Assembly: GCA_964426155.1 (NCBI GenBank)
Contig: CAYROY010000127.1
Coordinates: 1-9,038, forward strand
DNA from: M55B120 sp964426155
GTDB lineage: Bacteria > Actinomycetota > Humimicrobiia > Humimicrobiales > Humimicrobiaceae
DNA length: 9,038 bases
Reading direction: 5' to 3'
Shown here piece by piece: positions 1 to 6,968 of this stretch (positions within the stretch are counted from its first letter, which is position 1; the number at the start of each line of letters is the position of its first letter). Made by a program: the position numbers and the translations under genes. A model generated the notes under the pieces. The model was not told where the DNA came from and did no database searches. It saw only the letters and a program-made list of their open reading frames with translations.

Positions 1-24
1 ATGGGTACTTTTTCTAAATCTCAT
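1..24 (-). CDS. tnpA: Probable IS200/IS605-type Y1 transposase TnpA, N-terminal fragment cut by the window edge
   Basis: Only eight codons are visible, reading MRFRKSTH from an ATG at 24-22 and leaving the window still open. The pattern of a basic/aromatic stretch followed by R-K-S-x-H is how many IS200/IS605 family TnpA (HUH single-strand transposase) proteins begin, shortly before the beta strand that leads to the catalytic HUH motif. A strong hairpin lies about 38 bp upstream, as expected for the left end of such elements. A TATAAT hexamer (33-38, minus strand) precedes the start, but no good -35 or Shine-Dalgarno sequence is seen. The catalytic HUH motif and tyrosine would lie outside the window, so the identification rests on eight residues plus the hairpin context. 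Confidence 0.5.
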
Positions 25-61
25 TTATACCCATTATACTACGTCTGGACAGCCTATCCAT

Positions 62-81
62 CACCAGACTGAAGTCTGGTG
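62..81. repeat. Perfect hairpin (8-9 bp stem, 2-4 nt loop), probable IS left-end subterminal hairpin
   Basis: CACCAGACT at 62-70 is the exact reverse complement of AGTCTGGTG at 73-81, separated by GA. In practice this forms an 8-bp stem with a 4-nt loop, which is TTCA on the minus strand. No T-tract follows on either strand, so it is not an intrinsic terminator. The GTCTGG core recurs at 43-48 in direct orientation to the 74-79 copy. Given the adjacent TnpA-like start, the likely role is recognition by the transposase as single-stranded DNA. Confidence 0.6.
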
Positions 82-162
82 GTTTAACTGCAGACTAAAA
101 ATTTTTACGCATTCTAATTGATCCTTTTGCGTCGCCTCTAAAATTGATAACACTTTGACGCT

Positions 163-588
163 CTACATAAGTCTTTTATAAGGTCTGAAACCTGATTTTA
201 AAACAACTTGATTTTCCAGATATAACATATCTTTGTTCTCTCCTGAATAAAACAGGTGGCTTCTGCACCGGCAGTCAGAAGAACCAAATCCTGGTACATA
301 ATCCAGCGCCTCTGAAAATTCTTTAGCCTTTACGCATTCAAGTCTTACCGGATTTTCAATAACATATATTTTTTCTATAAAAATATTACTGTCACAGGTA
401 AGGTAATCTATGTGCCAGAATTTATTTTTCTTCCTTAACAGATGCCTTGATAACCTTTTTTCCATATTGTTAAGCCCTGAACCTATATATAAATAGTAGC
501 CCCGGGCAAATCTTATCATGCCCAGTTTTCCTATAGATTTTTCAAAATCTTTATAACATCTGATCAGGAGGCAGTATGTGCCCTTCAT
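163..588 (-). CDS. GIY-YIG domain protein of the DUF123 / COG1833 (Uri-type endonuclease) family
   Basis: This 141-residue protein matches the small stand-alone GIY-YIG family known as DUF123. GTY at residues 3-5 takes the place of GIY, and YIG is at 34-36 inside GYYLYIGSGLN. The basic segment with R45 and H49 follows, then HIDYL at 59-63. Near the C-terminus is the family's GFGSSDCRC region (about 100-108) with its paired cysteines. GIY-YIG folds are typically metal-dependent nucleases, but the substrate of this branch is not firmly established, so a nucleic-acid-cleaving role is inference. The ATG at 588 is chosen because the family begins right at this G-x-Y strand; no clear Shine-Dalgarno is present. 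It starts 13 nt after the lipA stop and is probably the last gene of the operon. No convincing terminator lies between its stop and the IS-like left end. Confidence 0.8.
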   Translation of the reverse strand: MKGTYCLLIRCYKDFEKSIGKLGMIRFARGYYLYIGSGLNNMEKRLSRHLLRKKNKFWHIDYLTCDSNIFIEKIYVIENPVRLECVKAKEFSEALDYVPGFGSSDCRCRSHLFYSGENKDMLYLENQVVLKSGFRPYKRLM

Positions 589-601
589 GGCAGGAACCGG
601 T

Positions 602-1480
602 CTATAAATTTGTTTGTATTTGCATTAAAGCTCTGTCAAGAACATCTTCTGCGCGGTAAGATGACCGGACAAAAGGCCCGGACTCGACAGATAGAAAACC
701 CATATCCAGTGCCGTTTCTTTTATCCTGTCAAATTCCTCCGGCCTATAGTATTTTGAAACTCTGATATTTTCCGGTGAGGGTTGCAGGTACTGCCCCACA
801 GTCAATATATCAACCCTGTTTTTTATCAGGTCTTCCATAATTTTTACTATCTGATCCATGTTCTCACCCAGTCCTACCATGAAACCTGATTTTGTCATCA
901 TCCCGGCCTTTATATTCTTGGTAGCATCCAGTACTTTCAAAGATCTGTTATATTCTGCACCTTTTCTCACAAATGAATAATTGTCTTCTATGGTTTCAAT
1001 ATTATGATTTAATACATCCAGTCCAGATGATATTACTTTTTCAAGGCTTTCTTTGTCCCCCCTGAAATCCGGTATAAGACATTCTACCCTCACCCCCGGA
1101 TTTAATTCTTTTATTCTCCTGACAGTATCATAGAAGTGAGATGCCCCCCCATCGGCAAGATCGTCTCTCGTAACAGAAGTTATTACTGCATAACGCAGCC
1201 CCATCTCTCTTACAGCTCTTGCGATTTTATCAGGTTCAGATCTATCCAGCGGTCCGGGCCTGCCACTTTCTATTCCACAGAATGCACAGTTTCTGGTGCA
1301 TATATCCCCCATTAGCATGAATGTAGCAGTCTTTCTGCTGAAACATTCAAAAATATTTGGACATTTTGCGCTCTGGCATACAGTATGCAGATGCCCTGAC
1401 TCTATAAGATTTTTTACAATTGATATATTCGAATTATTAAGACTGATCTTTTTTTTGAGCCAGGGAGGTTTTCTATCCAA
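602..1480 (-). CDS. lipA: Lipoyl synthase (radical SAM)
   Basis: LipA inserts two sulfurs into octanoyl groups attached to lipoyl domains of 2-oxoacid dehydrogenases or of glycine-cleavage H protein. The 292 residues carry all family marks. C35-x4-C40-x5-C46 binds the auxiliary 4Fe-4S cluster. C61-x3-C65-x2-C68 (CTRNCAFC) binds the radical-SAM cluster. The C-terminal RSSY at 272-275 supplies the serine ligand. The N-terminal RKPPWL at 3-8 is where the family's homology begins, so the TTG at 1480-1478 is taken as start; an in-frame stop lies just before it. No close Shine-Dalgarno is visible. The start lies 8 nt inside the end of parB, pointing to translational coupling. Lipoate genes are not usual partners of parAB, and no lipB, lplA or gcvH is seen here, so the octanoyl donor route must be encoded elsewhere. 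Confidence 0.95.
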   Translation of the reverse strand: MDRKPPWLKKKISLNNSNISIVKNLIESGHLHTVCQSAKCPNIFECFSRKTATFMLMGDICTRNCAFCGIESGRPGPLDRSEPDKIARAVREMGLRYAVITSVTRDDLADGGASHFYDTVRRIKELNPGVRVECLIPDFRGDKESLEKVISSGLDVLNHNIETIEDNYSFVRKGAEYNRSLKVLDATKNIKAGMMTKSGFMVGLGENMDQIVKIMEDLIKNRVDILTVGQYLQPSPENIRVSKYYRPEEFDRIKETALDMGFLSVESGPFVRSSYRAEDVLDRALMQIQTNL

Positions 1481-2345
1481 TTATTTTTTGCACTATCCTT
1501 TCCAGCTCTCCTGTTGACTTGAATTCAATACTTATTCTTCCTTTATTTTTCCCCATTTTTATGCTTACAGGTGAAACCAGGTAATCAGAAAGCCTGTCTG
1601 AGATATCAGGTATCTTGCTAAACTGCAGGGTTTCCTTTCGGACAGAAGAAGCGTATGATTTATTTTTCCTCTCCACAAATTTTTCTGCTTCTCTTACACT
1701 CAGACCTTTTTCTGCAATTTTTTTGGCTGCCTTTATCTGCTCCTCCATAGTATCTATTCCCAGCAATGCTCTCGCATGACCTTCACTTATATAACTGTCA
1801 TCTAGAAGTTTTTGTATTTCAAGCGGAAGTGAGAGAAGTCTTAATGAATTTGTTATCGCGGCCCTGCTCTTACCTATCCGTTTTGATAATTCCTGGTGGG
1901 TTATATTTAATTCTTCTAACAGCTGCTTATAGCAGTATGCCTGCTCCATTGGCCCGAGGTTGTCCCTTTGAATATTTTCAATCAGCGCCATCTCAAGCGC
2001 TGATGTATCATCTACATTATCCACTACAATAGCAGGTATGGTACCAAGACCTGTTTTGCTGATTGCCCTATATCTCCGCTCCCCTGCAATTATCTCATAC
2101 CTGTCCTCGTTATCTATCTTTCTTACTATTATGGGCTGGAGCAACCCAAACTCCTTTATTGATTCAGCAAGTTCATCAAGTGTATCATCCTTAAAATTTG
2201 ATCTTGGCTGATTCCTGTTGGGTACTATTACATCCAGTTTTAGTTCTATTACTCTTTCCCTGTCTTTTCCTCCTTCTGCTTCCCGGTCCCTGTCGATACC
2301 GGGAATCAGAGCATCCAGGCCTCTTCCCAAACCTCTCCTAACCAT
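1473..2345 (-). CDS. parB: Chromosome partitioning protein ParB (Spo0J family)
   Basis: ParB is the CTP-dependent DNA clamp that loads at parS and spreads along the chromosome, recruiting condensin and ParA. The 290 residues show the ParA-contacting N-terminal motif GLGRGLDALI (5-14), the NRNQPR segment (43-48), the CTP-binding GERRYRA box (88-94), ENIQRDNL (123-130), a helix-turn-helix at about 148-171 for parS recognition, the EGHARALLG segment, and a C-terminal dimerisation domain ending in ERIVQKIIG. The length is normal. The ATG at 2345 overlaps the end of parA by 8 nt; an in-frame stop just upstream rules out an earlier start. Two perfect parS sites in this window are its expected targets. 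There is no noc paralogue next to it, unlike in Bacillus. Confidence 0.97.
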   Translation of the reverse strand: MVRRGLGRGLDALIPGIDRDREAEGGKDRERVIELKLDVIVPNRNQPRSNFKDDTLDELAESIKEFGLLQPIIVRKIDNEDRYEIIAGERRYRAISKTGLGTIPAIVVDNVDDTSALEMALIENIQRDNLGPMEQAYCYKQLLEELNITHQELSKRIGKSRAAITNSLRLLSLPLEIQKLLDDSYISEGHARALLGIDTMEEQIKAAKKIAEKGLSVREAEKFVERKNKSYASSVRKETLQFSKIPDISDRLSDYLVSPVSIKMGKNKGRISIEFKSTGELERIVQKIIG

Positions 2346-3153
2346 TGCCTACCACTTCCTTTGTAAAATTATTATACGCTTCCGCCCCTTTACATCCCGG
2401 GTCATAGTCTATTATCGGTTTTCCATAGCTGGGTGCTTCTCCAAGTCTTATATTCCTCGGTATTATAGTTCTATAGACCTTGTTTTCAAAAAAGTTCTTT
2501 ACCTCATTAATAACCTGCTCTCCCAGTTTTGTCCTTGAATCATACATTGTCATTATGACACCGCTTATTTCCAGTTTTTCATTAAGGTTTTTCTTAACCA
2601 GCTCTATAGTATTAAGAAGTTGACCGAGTCCCTCAAGGGCATAATATTCACACTGAATAGGTATTATTACTTCTCTCGCTGAAGTAAGTGCATTTATTGT
2701 CAATAACCCCAGGGCAGGCGGACAGTCTATTATTATAAAATCATATTCATCCTCAATCTTTTTTACTGCCGCCATAAGGCGGTATTCACGTTTTAGACCG
2801 GGTACAAGCTCTACTTCTGCACCAGCAAGCTGAATCGAAGACGGAAGTATATAAAGATTCTCATATCTTGTTTTCATTATTGCTTCGTGTGGATCTAGAT
2901 CATTAATAATAACTTCATATATAGAATTCTCTATATCTTTAGAACTTATCCCCATGCCGCTTGTTGAGTTGCTCTGCGGGTCAAGGTCTACAAGCAGTGT
3001 CCGGTATCCGTAAGAGCTCATATAAGCAGATAAATTAACAGCGGTTGTGCTTTTGCCAACACCGCCTTTTTGATTTGTTATAGCAATTACCCTTCCATGT
3101 TTTATTTCCCGGTTACTGTTTTCTTCGGAAGAAGTTACCCCTGCTATTTCCAT
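2338..3153 (-). CDS. parA: Chromosome partitioning ATPase ParA (Soj family)
   Basis: This is a MinD/ParA-type ATPase that binds DNA non-specifically when ATP-bound and is switched by ParB, moving origins apart. The deviant Walker A is at 29-37 (KGGVGKSTT, with signature lysine K29 and catalytic-loop K34). The DLDPQSN motif follows at about residues 62-68, and IIIDCPPALG is the Walker B region. The 271-residue length is slightly above the usual 250-260 because about 20 residues (MEIAGVTSSEE and on) precede the usual start at GRVIAITNQKGG. That extension is supported by a well-placed AAGAGG ribosome site upstream of the ATG at 3153. It follows rsmG after a 35-nt gap and overlaps parB by 8 nt. 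Confidence 0.97.
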   Translation of the reverse strand: MEIAGVTSSEENSNREIKHGRVIAITNQKGGVGKSTTAVNLSAYMSSYGYRTLLVDLDPQSNSTSGMGISSKDIENSIYEVIINDLDPHEAIMKTRYENLYILPSSIQLAGAEVELVPGLKREYRLMAAVKKIEDEYDFIIIDCPPALGLLTINALTSAREVIIPIQCEYYALEGLGQLLNTIELVKKNLNEKLEISGVIMTMYDSRTKLGEQVINEVKNFFENKVYRTIIPRNIRLGEAPSYGKPIIDYDPGCKGAEAYNNFTKEVVGNG

Positions 3154-3158
3154 TATTG

Positions 3159-3164
3159 CCTCTT
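3159..3164 (-). promoter_or_regulatory. Shine-Dalgarno site of parA
   Basis: AAGAGG on the minus strand lies 5 nt before the ATG at 3153. It decides in favour of the longer ParA start that includes the 20-residue N-terminal extension. Confidence 0.7.
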
Positions 3165-3188
3165 GTATTTATTTAATTATGTAATAAA

Positions 3189-3944
3189 TCATTTGTACTT
3201 TAATAATAATGGGTATTTCTTTATTTGTGCAAATTTTCTCGGGTACTTTTCGGGTGTTTTTCTTACTTTCTTCAATACAAGTAATGCCCTGTATTCTTCC
3301 AGTCCTTTAACATTCACATCTATCAATTTATCTATTGTTCCTCCAAGTACTTCTATTGCATCATATCCGGCTTCAATATCACGGGATACCTTTTTGCTCT
3401 TATAGAGTATAATTTTACCATTTATACTGCAAAATGGAATGGAAAGTTCTAAAAGAATATTGAATTTTGCAACTGCTCTTGCGACAACACATTCAAAATT
3501 TTCCCTGAATTCTTCAAGCCTGGCAATCTCTTCAGCTCTCCCCTTAAAAATGCTTACATTTTTAAGAGATAACTTTTCTATTGCAAACAAAAGAAAATCT
3601 ACCTTTTTCTCTGACTTTTCGATAAGAAAAATTTTTGACCTATTAAGAAGTATAGCCAGCGGTATACCCGGAAATCCTCCTCCGGTGCCTATATCAATTA
3701 TCTTAAAATTATCTTTATCCACATCACGGAAAAGAATATCTGAACTGGATAACAGTGAAGCAGAATCAAGAATATGTCTTTTTATAATATCTTCTTTTCC
3801 TGTCCTTCCGATAAGATTAATATATTTGTTCTTCTCATAAACCAGCTCATTGAATTCAGCCAGCTTATCAATCTGCTCCAGGTTTACTCTTATGCTCATA
3901 TCCCTGAGTGACTCTTTCAATAATTTTCTGCTATCCACTTCCAA
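3189..3944 (-). CDS. rsmG: 16S rRNA (guanine-527-N7) methyltransferase RsmG (GidB)
   Basis: RsmG methylates N7 of G527 in the 530 loop of 16S rRNA using S-adenosylmethionine. The Rossmann motif DIGTGGGFPGIPLAIL is at about 84-99, followed by the acidic strand LIEKSEKKVDFL (about 107-118), then the KGRAEEIAR and VVARAVAKF segments that are diagnostic of the family. The length of up to 251 residues is normal. The longest start is a TTG (3944-3942), but GTG two codons later (3938-3936) has a better placed GAGAG about 6 nt upstream and is at least as likely. Either start lies inside the 3' end of mnmG (stop at 3931), so translation is probably coupled. The order mnmG-rsmG-parA-parB is the conserved origin-proximal order. 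Confidence 0.95.
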   Translation of the reverse strand: MEVDSRKLLKESLRDMSIRVNLEQIDKLAEFNELVYEKNKYINLIGRTGKEDIIKRHILDSASLLSSSDILFRDVDKDNFKIIDIGTGGGFPGIPLAILLNRSKIFLIEKSEKKVDFLLFAIEKLSLKNVSIFKGRAEEIARLEEFRENFECVVARAVAKFNILLELSIPFCSINGKIILYKSKKVSRDIEAGYDAIEVLGGTIDKLIDVNVKGLEEYRALLVLKKVRKTPEKYPRKFAQIKKYPLLLKYK

Positions 3945-5832
3945 CTCTCTGTAATGCCCTCTGTTTAATAACCATCATAAGAACAGAAATATCTGCAGGG
4001 GATATGCCAGCTATCCTTGATGCCTGACCCATAGTATTTGGACGTACCCTGCTTAATTTTTCCCTTGCTTCATATGTAAGACCTTTTATTGAATAATAGT
4101 CCAGCCAGTCCGGAAGATTAAATTTTTCCAGGCTGGAAAGTTTCTTTACTTCCGAAAACTGCCTATTAATATATCCTTTATATTTTATACTTATTTCAGC
4201 CTGCTCGATTACTTTTTTATCATAAGAACAATTATTTCTGTCAAATGCTTCGATTAAATCACTGGCAGAGGTCTCGGGTCTTTTCAATAGATTGTAAACA
4301 TTTGTTGAAGTAATTATCCCGGGTGTTTTTAGAAGCATAAGTTTTTTATTGTTCTCTTCAGATGGGTTGACTCTGATACTCTTCAGCCTTGAAATAAGTT
4401 TACTGACCCTTTCACTCTTCTTTATAACCTTTCCGTATTCCTGTTCTGTTATAAGCCCTAATCTTTTGCCGTAAACAACCATCCTTATATCTGCATTATC
4501 TGATCTTAATATCAATCTATATTCAGCTCTTGAAGTATACATCCTGTACGGCTCTGTAAGTTCCTTTGTAAGGAGATCGTCTATTAAAACTCCTATATAA
4601 CTGCTATCCCTTGTCAGTATAAGAGGTCTGCATTTCTTTATTTTCAGGGCGGCATTGACTCCTGCTATAAAACCCTGAGCGGCAGCTTCTTCATAACCTG
4701 AAGTCCCAAGTATCTGACCTGCAAAATATAAATTTGGTACTCTTTTTGATTCAAGAGTCAATTTAAACTGATTAGGAATAACATAATCATACTCAACAGC
4801 ATACCCTGGCCTTATAATCCTTGCATTTTCAAGGCCTTCTACTGTATTAACTATTTCCTGTTGTATCTCTGCCGGCATACTGGTAGTAAGACCCTGCAGG
4901 TACATCTCGCTTGTATTTGCTCCTTCGGGTTCTATAAATACAGGGTGTCTTGATTTTTCAGGGAAATTTATAACTTTTCTATCTATTGAGGGGCAGTGCC
5001 TCGGTCCATGTGTTTCCACCATGCCGCTTTTTATAGGGGACTCTTCTATATTGCTGCTGATAACTTTATGTGTTTTTCTGTTTGTGTATGTAAGATAACA
5101 CGGTACATCATTGTTTATTATTTCTTCATCCCAGAAAGAAAAGCTTAAAGGTTCTCTATCTCCTTGTTGTATCCTGGTTCTTGAAAAATCTATAGTCCTC
5201 TTGTCTATCCTTGGTGGAGTTGCTGTCTGAAATCTGTCTATTTCAAACCCTATTTCTCTGAGATTATCGGTAAGGTTCATGGCGGGATATTCTCCCATTC
5301 TTCCCGCCCTATAATCTTTTTTACCGATTACTATTCTTCCCCTTAAGAATGTCCCTGCCGTCACCACTACTGATTTCGAGAAAAAAGTTGGTCCGCTTTC
5401 TATTCTGACTCCTGCAGCTTTTCCGTTTTTTATTAAAATTTTATCTACAATACCCTGCCTTAACTCAAGTCCTTCCGTTTCTTCCAGGACCTTTTTCATC
5501 TCTATTTCATACTCTTTTTTATCAATCTGTGCTCTTAATGCCTGAACTGCTGGTCCTTTACTTTTATTTAATATCTTTATCTGGAGTATTGTCCTATCCG
5601 CTGTCTTTGCCATCTGACCCCCCATAGCGTCTATCTCTCTGACAAGCTGGCTTTTACCCAGCCCCCCTATTGCGGGATTACATGGCATAAGAGCAATCCT
5701 ATCAATATTAATAGTTATTAGCAGTGTATACAGGCCCATTCTAGCAGCAGCAAGAGCTGCTTCACAACCACCATGGCCGCCACCAACAACTATCAGATCA
5801 TACATACTGCTTCTTTCTTTTAATATATCCAT
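3931..5832 (-). CDS. mnmG: tRNA uridine-34 carboxymethylaminomethyl modification enzyme MnmG (GidA)
   Basis: MnmG works with MnmE to add a (carboxymethyl)aminomethyl group to C5 of wobble uridine 34 in certain tRNAs, using FAD, NADH and a folate carbon. Visible marks, counted from the first possible ATG: FAD-binding GGGHGGCEAA (17-26), CNPAIGG (51-57) with conserved C51, GPRHCPSI (276-283) with conserved C280, GANTSEMYLQGL, RPGYAVEYDYV, AGQILGTSGYEEAAAQG, and the complete C-terminal helical domain containing LPDWLDYY and RIAGISPADISVLMM, which contacts MnmE and tRNA. The second ATG (5805, giving MYDLIVVGGG) is probably the real start. It matches the family N-terminus and has a purine-rich GAAAGAAG about 4 nt upstream, whereas the ATG at 5832 lies only 2 bp from parS and has no ribosome site. 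The HGG in place of the usual HAG is a mild variation. Confidence 0.97.
   Translation of the reverse strand: MDILKERSSMYDLIVVGGGHGGCEAALAAARMGLYTLLITINIDRIALMPCNPAIGGLGKSQLVREIDAMGGQMAKTADRTILQIKILNKSKGPAVQALRAQIDKKEYEIEMKKVLEETEGLELRQGIVDKILIKNGKAAGVRIESGPTFFSKSVVVTAGTFLRGRIVIGKKDYRAGRMGEYPAMNLTDNLREIGFEIDRFQTATPPRIDKRTIDFSRTRIQQGDREPLSFSFWDEEIINNDVPCYLTYTNRKTHKVISSNIEESPIKSGMVETHGPRHCPSIDRKVINFPEKSRHPVFIEPEGANTSEMYLQGLTTSMPAEIQQEIVNTVEGLENARIIRPGYAVEYDYVIPNQFKLTLESKRVPNLYFAGQILGTSGYEEAAAQGFIAGVNAALKIKKCRPLILTRDSSYIGVLIDDLLTKELTEPYRMYTSRAEYRLILRSDNADIRMVVYGKRLGLITEQEYGKVIKKSERVSKLISRLKSIRVNPSEENNKKLMLLKTPGIITSTNVYNLLKRPETSASDLIEAFDRNNCSYDKKVIEQAEISIKYKGYINRQFSEVKKLSSLEKFNLPDWLDYYSIKGLTYEAREKLSRVRPNTMGQASRIAGISPADISVLMMVIKQRALQRVGSG
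5806..5820 (-). promoter_or_regulatory. Probable ribosome binding region for the internal mnmG start
   Basis: The minus strand reads a purine-rich AAAGAAAGAAGCAGT directly before the ATG at 5805. Its match to the anti-Shine-Dalgarno is moderate, but it is better than anything before the upstream ATG at 5832, where the parS site fills the ribosome-site position. This favours a protein nine residues shorter than the longest frame. Confidence 0.45.
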
Positions 5833-5834
5833 AA

Positions 5835-5850
5835 TGTTTCACGTGAAACA
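5835..5850. promoter_or_regulatory. parS: parS site (ParB-binding centromere), perfect 16-bp palindrome
   Basis: TGTTTCACGTGAAACA matches the canonical bacterial parS consensus at all 16 positions and is a perfect palindrome. It lies in the 53-bp gap between the MnmG-like gene and mnmG, 2 bp before the first possible mnmG ATG. On the minus strand a TATAAT hexamer (5851-5856) directly abuts it. With ParB encoded 3.5 kb downstream, this is a cis-acting partition site. It is identical to the copy at 6969-6984. Confidence 0.95.
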
Positions 5851-5885
5851 ATTATACATTTTTTGATTCAAATAACACCAGTAAT

Positions 5886-6953
5886 TCAATATATTTCCCC
5901 GGGCTCAAGACCTTTTGTCCTCCTGCTTGCATTTATTCCTGCAACCATTCCCTGGATAAGTGAATGTTCATATGTATTTGTACCATTTATTCTTCCTGCA
6001 AAAAACATTCCCTTAAATTTTTCGCACTCATGAGTCCTGCTTGCCTTTGGGCTGGATAACACCCAATATCTTATACCATACCCTGGTTTAGTAATTTCTA
6101 CTCTACCAAGTCCTCCATAATTCCTTAAAATCCTTATTTGAGATTCTTCTGAAAAGCCGTTTTCAAAACCATATACATACATCTCTCCTGTATCTGCCCC
6201 TGCTGGTAGTAAAACAAGGTTTTTACTTTTTATTAAATCTCCAGGTTTAAAAGAATCTCCCTCATCAAATGATATATAATACACGGACCCATGATTTTTT
6301 ATCTCTATAATATTACTACTTTTTGTGTTTATAGTCTTTCTGTCAATCTCCGGAGCTGTATATATACATTTTTTTCTGAACTTGAAATCTTTATTTTTCA
6401 TATTCTTGTACAATCTCAAAGATCTTATCTCTCCAATCCTTCCGGCATCTATCCTGTTTTTTCCCCAGAATATCTCGGAGTTTAAAAAGGTACCCGTACA
6501 TAAAATCACAACTTTTGTGCTATATTTCACGTTATCGCTTGTAATAACCCTGTAACCATCGGATTCTTTTATAATATCGACAACAAGACCCTGCCTCGTA
6601 TCAAGACCATCAGTTTTTTCCAGCAGCTCTTTAATCTTAAGTGAATATCTTTTTTTATCTATTATTCTTCCTCCGATTATATTTCTGTCTATACCAGTTG
6701 TCTCTTTAATCTCAATCAAACTCTTATCACTGATTACTTTTGGAATCACGCTTTTAAATTTTTCCATCTTTTTTATTATATGCTTACTTTTATCACTTCC
6801 TATAATATTGCCAAACGGCATAACTGATACACTGTCCAGATTTATTGATATCATAAGAGTTTTGGCACCATTTACCGCAGAGGACATAGCTGCCTGGCTT
6901 CCCGCAAAACCTCCTCCTATTACCACCACTTCATATTTATATATTTCATCCAT
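5886..6953 (-). CDS. Short MnmG-like FAD-binding paralogue of unknown function
   Basis: This intact 355-residue frame is homologous to the FAD domain of MnmG. It shows GGGFAGSQAA (13-22), CTGTFL (152-157), PAGADTGEMYVYG (250-262), KPGYGIRYWV (289-298) and AGRINGTNTYEHSLIQGMVAGIN (319-341). CNPAIGG is replaced by FGNIIGS (47-53). About 40 residues around GPRxCPSI are missing, leaving a short YYISFDEGDSFKPGD link. The protein stops where the FAD domain of MnmG ends, so the MnmE/tRNA-binding helical domain is absent. Remaining cysteines (C152, C196, C310) are not at the family positions. It is too short and lacks the motifs of TrmFO. Nucleotide binding looks preserved but U34 chemistry should not be. 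It lies between mnmE and mnmG with a parS on each side. The ATG at 6953 has only a weak GGGA upstream. A regulator or partner of MnmE/MnmG, or slow decay, are both possible; function is unknown. Confidence 0.85.
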   Translation of the reverse strand: MDEIYKYEVVVIGGGFAGSQAAMSSAVNGAKTLMISINLDSVSVMPFGNIIGSDKSKHIIKKMEKFKSVIPKVISDKSLIEIKETTGIDRNIIGGRIIDKKRYSLKIKELLEKTDGLDTRQGLVVDIIKESDGYRVITSDNVKYSTKVVILCTGTFLNSEIFWGKNRIDAGRIGEIRSLRLYKNMKNKDFKFRKKCIYTAPEIDRKTINTKSSNIIEIKNHGSVYYISFDEGDSFKPGDLIKSKNLVLLPAGADTGEMYVYGFENGFSEESQIRILRNYGGLGRVEITKPGYGIRYWVLSSPKASRTHECEKFKGMFFAGRINGTNTYEHSLIQGMVAGINASRRTKGLEPGEIY

Positions 6954-6968
6954 ATAATCCCATTATAT

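Larger units (their letters stand above)
1..110 (-). mobile_element. Putative left end of an IS200/IS605-family insertion sequence
   Basis: A subterminal hairpin (62-81) followed after a short spacer by a TnpA-like start (24) is the usual layout of an IS200/IS605 left end. These elements carry no terminal inverted repeats and make no target duplication, so the outer boundary cannot be read from one end. It probably lies between the hairpin foot (about 82) and about 110. The element reads in the same direction as the operon and would sit just downstream of the GIY-YIG gene. The right end and the rest of tnpA are outside the window. Confidence 0.45.

Noticed and set aside
129..161. Inverted GCGTC/GACGC arms just after the GIY-YIG gene
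   Set aside because: The stem is only 5 bp with a 23-nt loop and no T-tract; it is too weak to call a terminator.
1564..1579. A parS-like half site with GTGAAAC inside parB
   Set aside because: Only about 11 of 16 positions fit and one half is poor; the sequence is explained by coding.
3715..3723. A perfect DnaA-box 9-mer (TTATCCACA), with one-mismatch versions at 2018-2026 and near 5445
   Set aside because: It is single and inside rsmG coding sequence (encoding part of DVDKD), with no cluster and no AT-rich unwinding element, so it does not mark an origin.
6955..6967. TATAAT downstream of the right parS as a leaderless promoter for the MnmG-like gene
   Set aside because: The -35 position holds CGTAAA, far from consensus, and TATAAT is common by chance in such AT-rich DNA.
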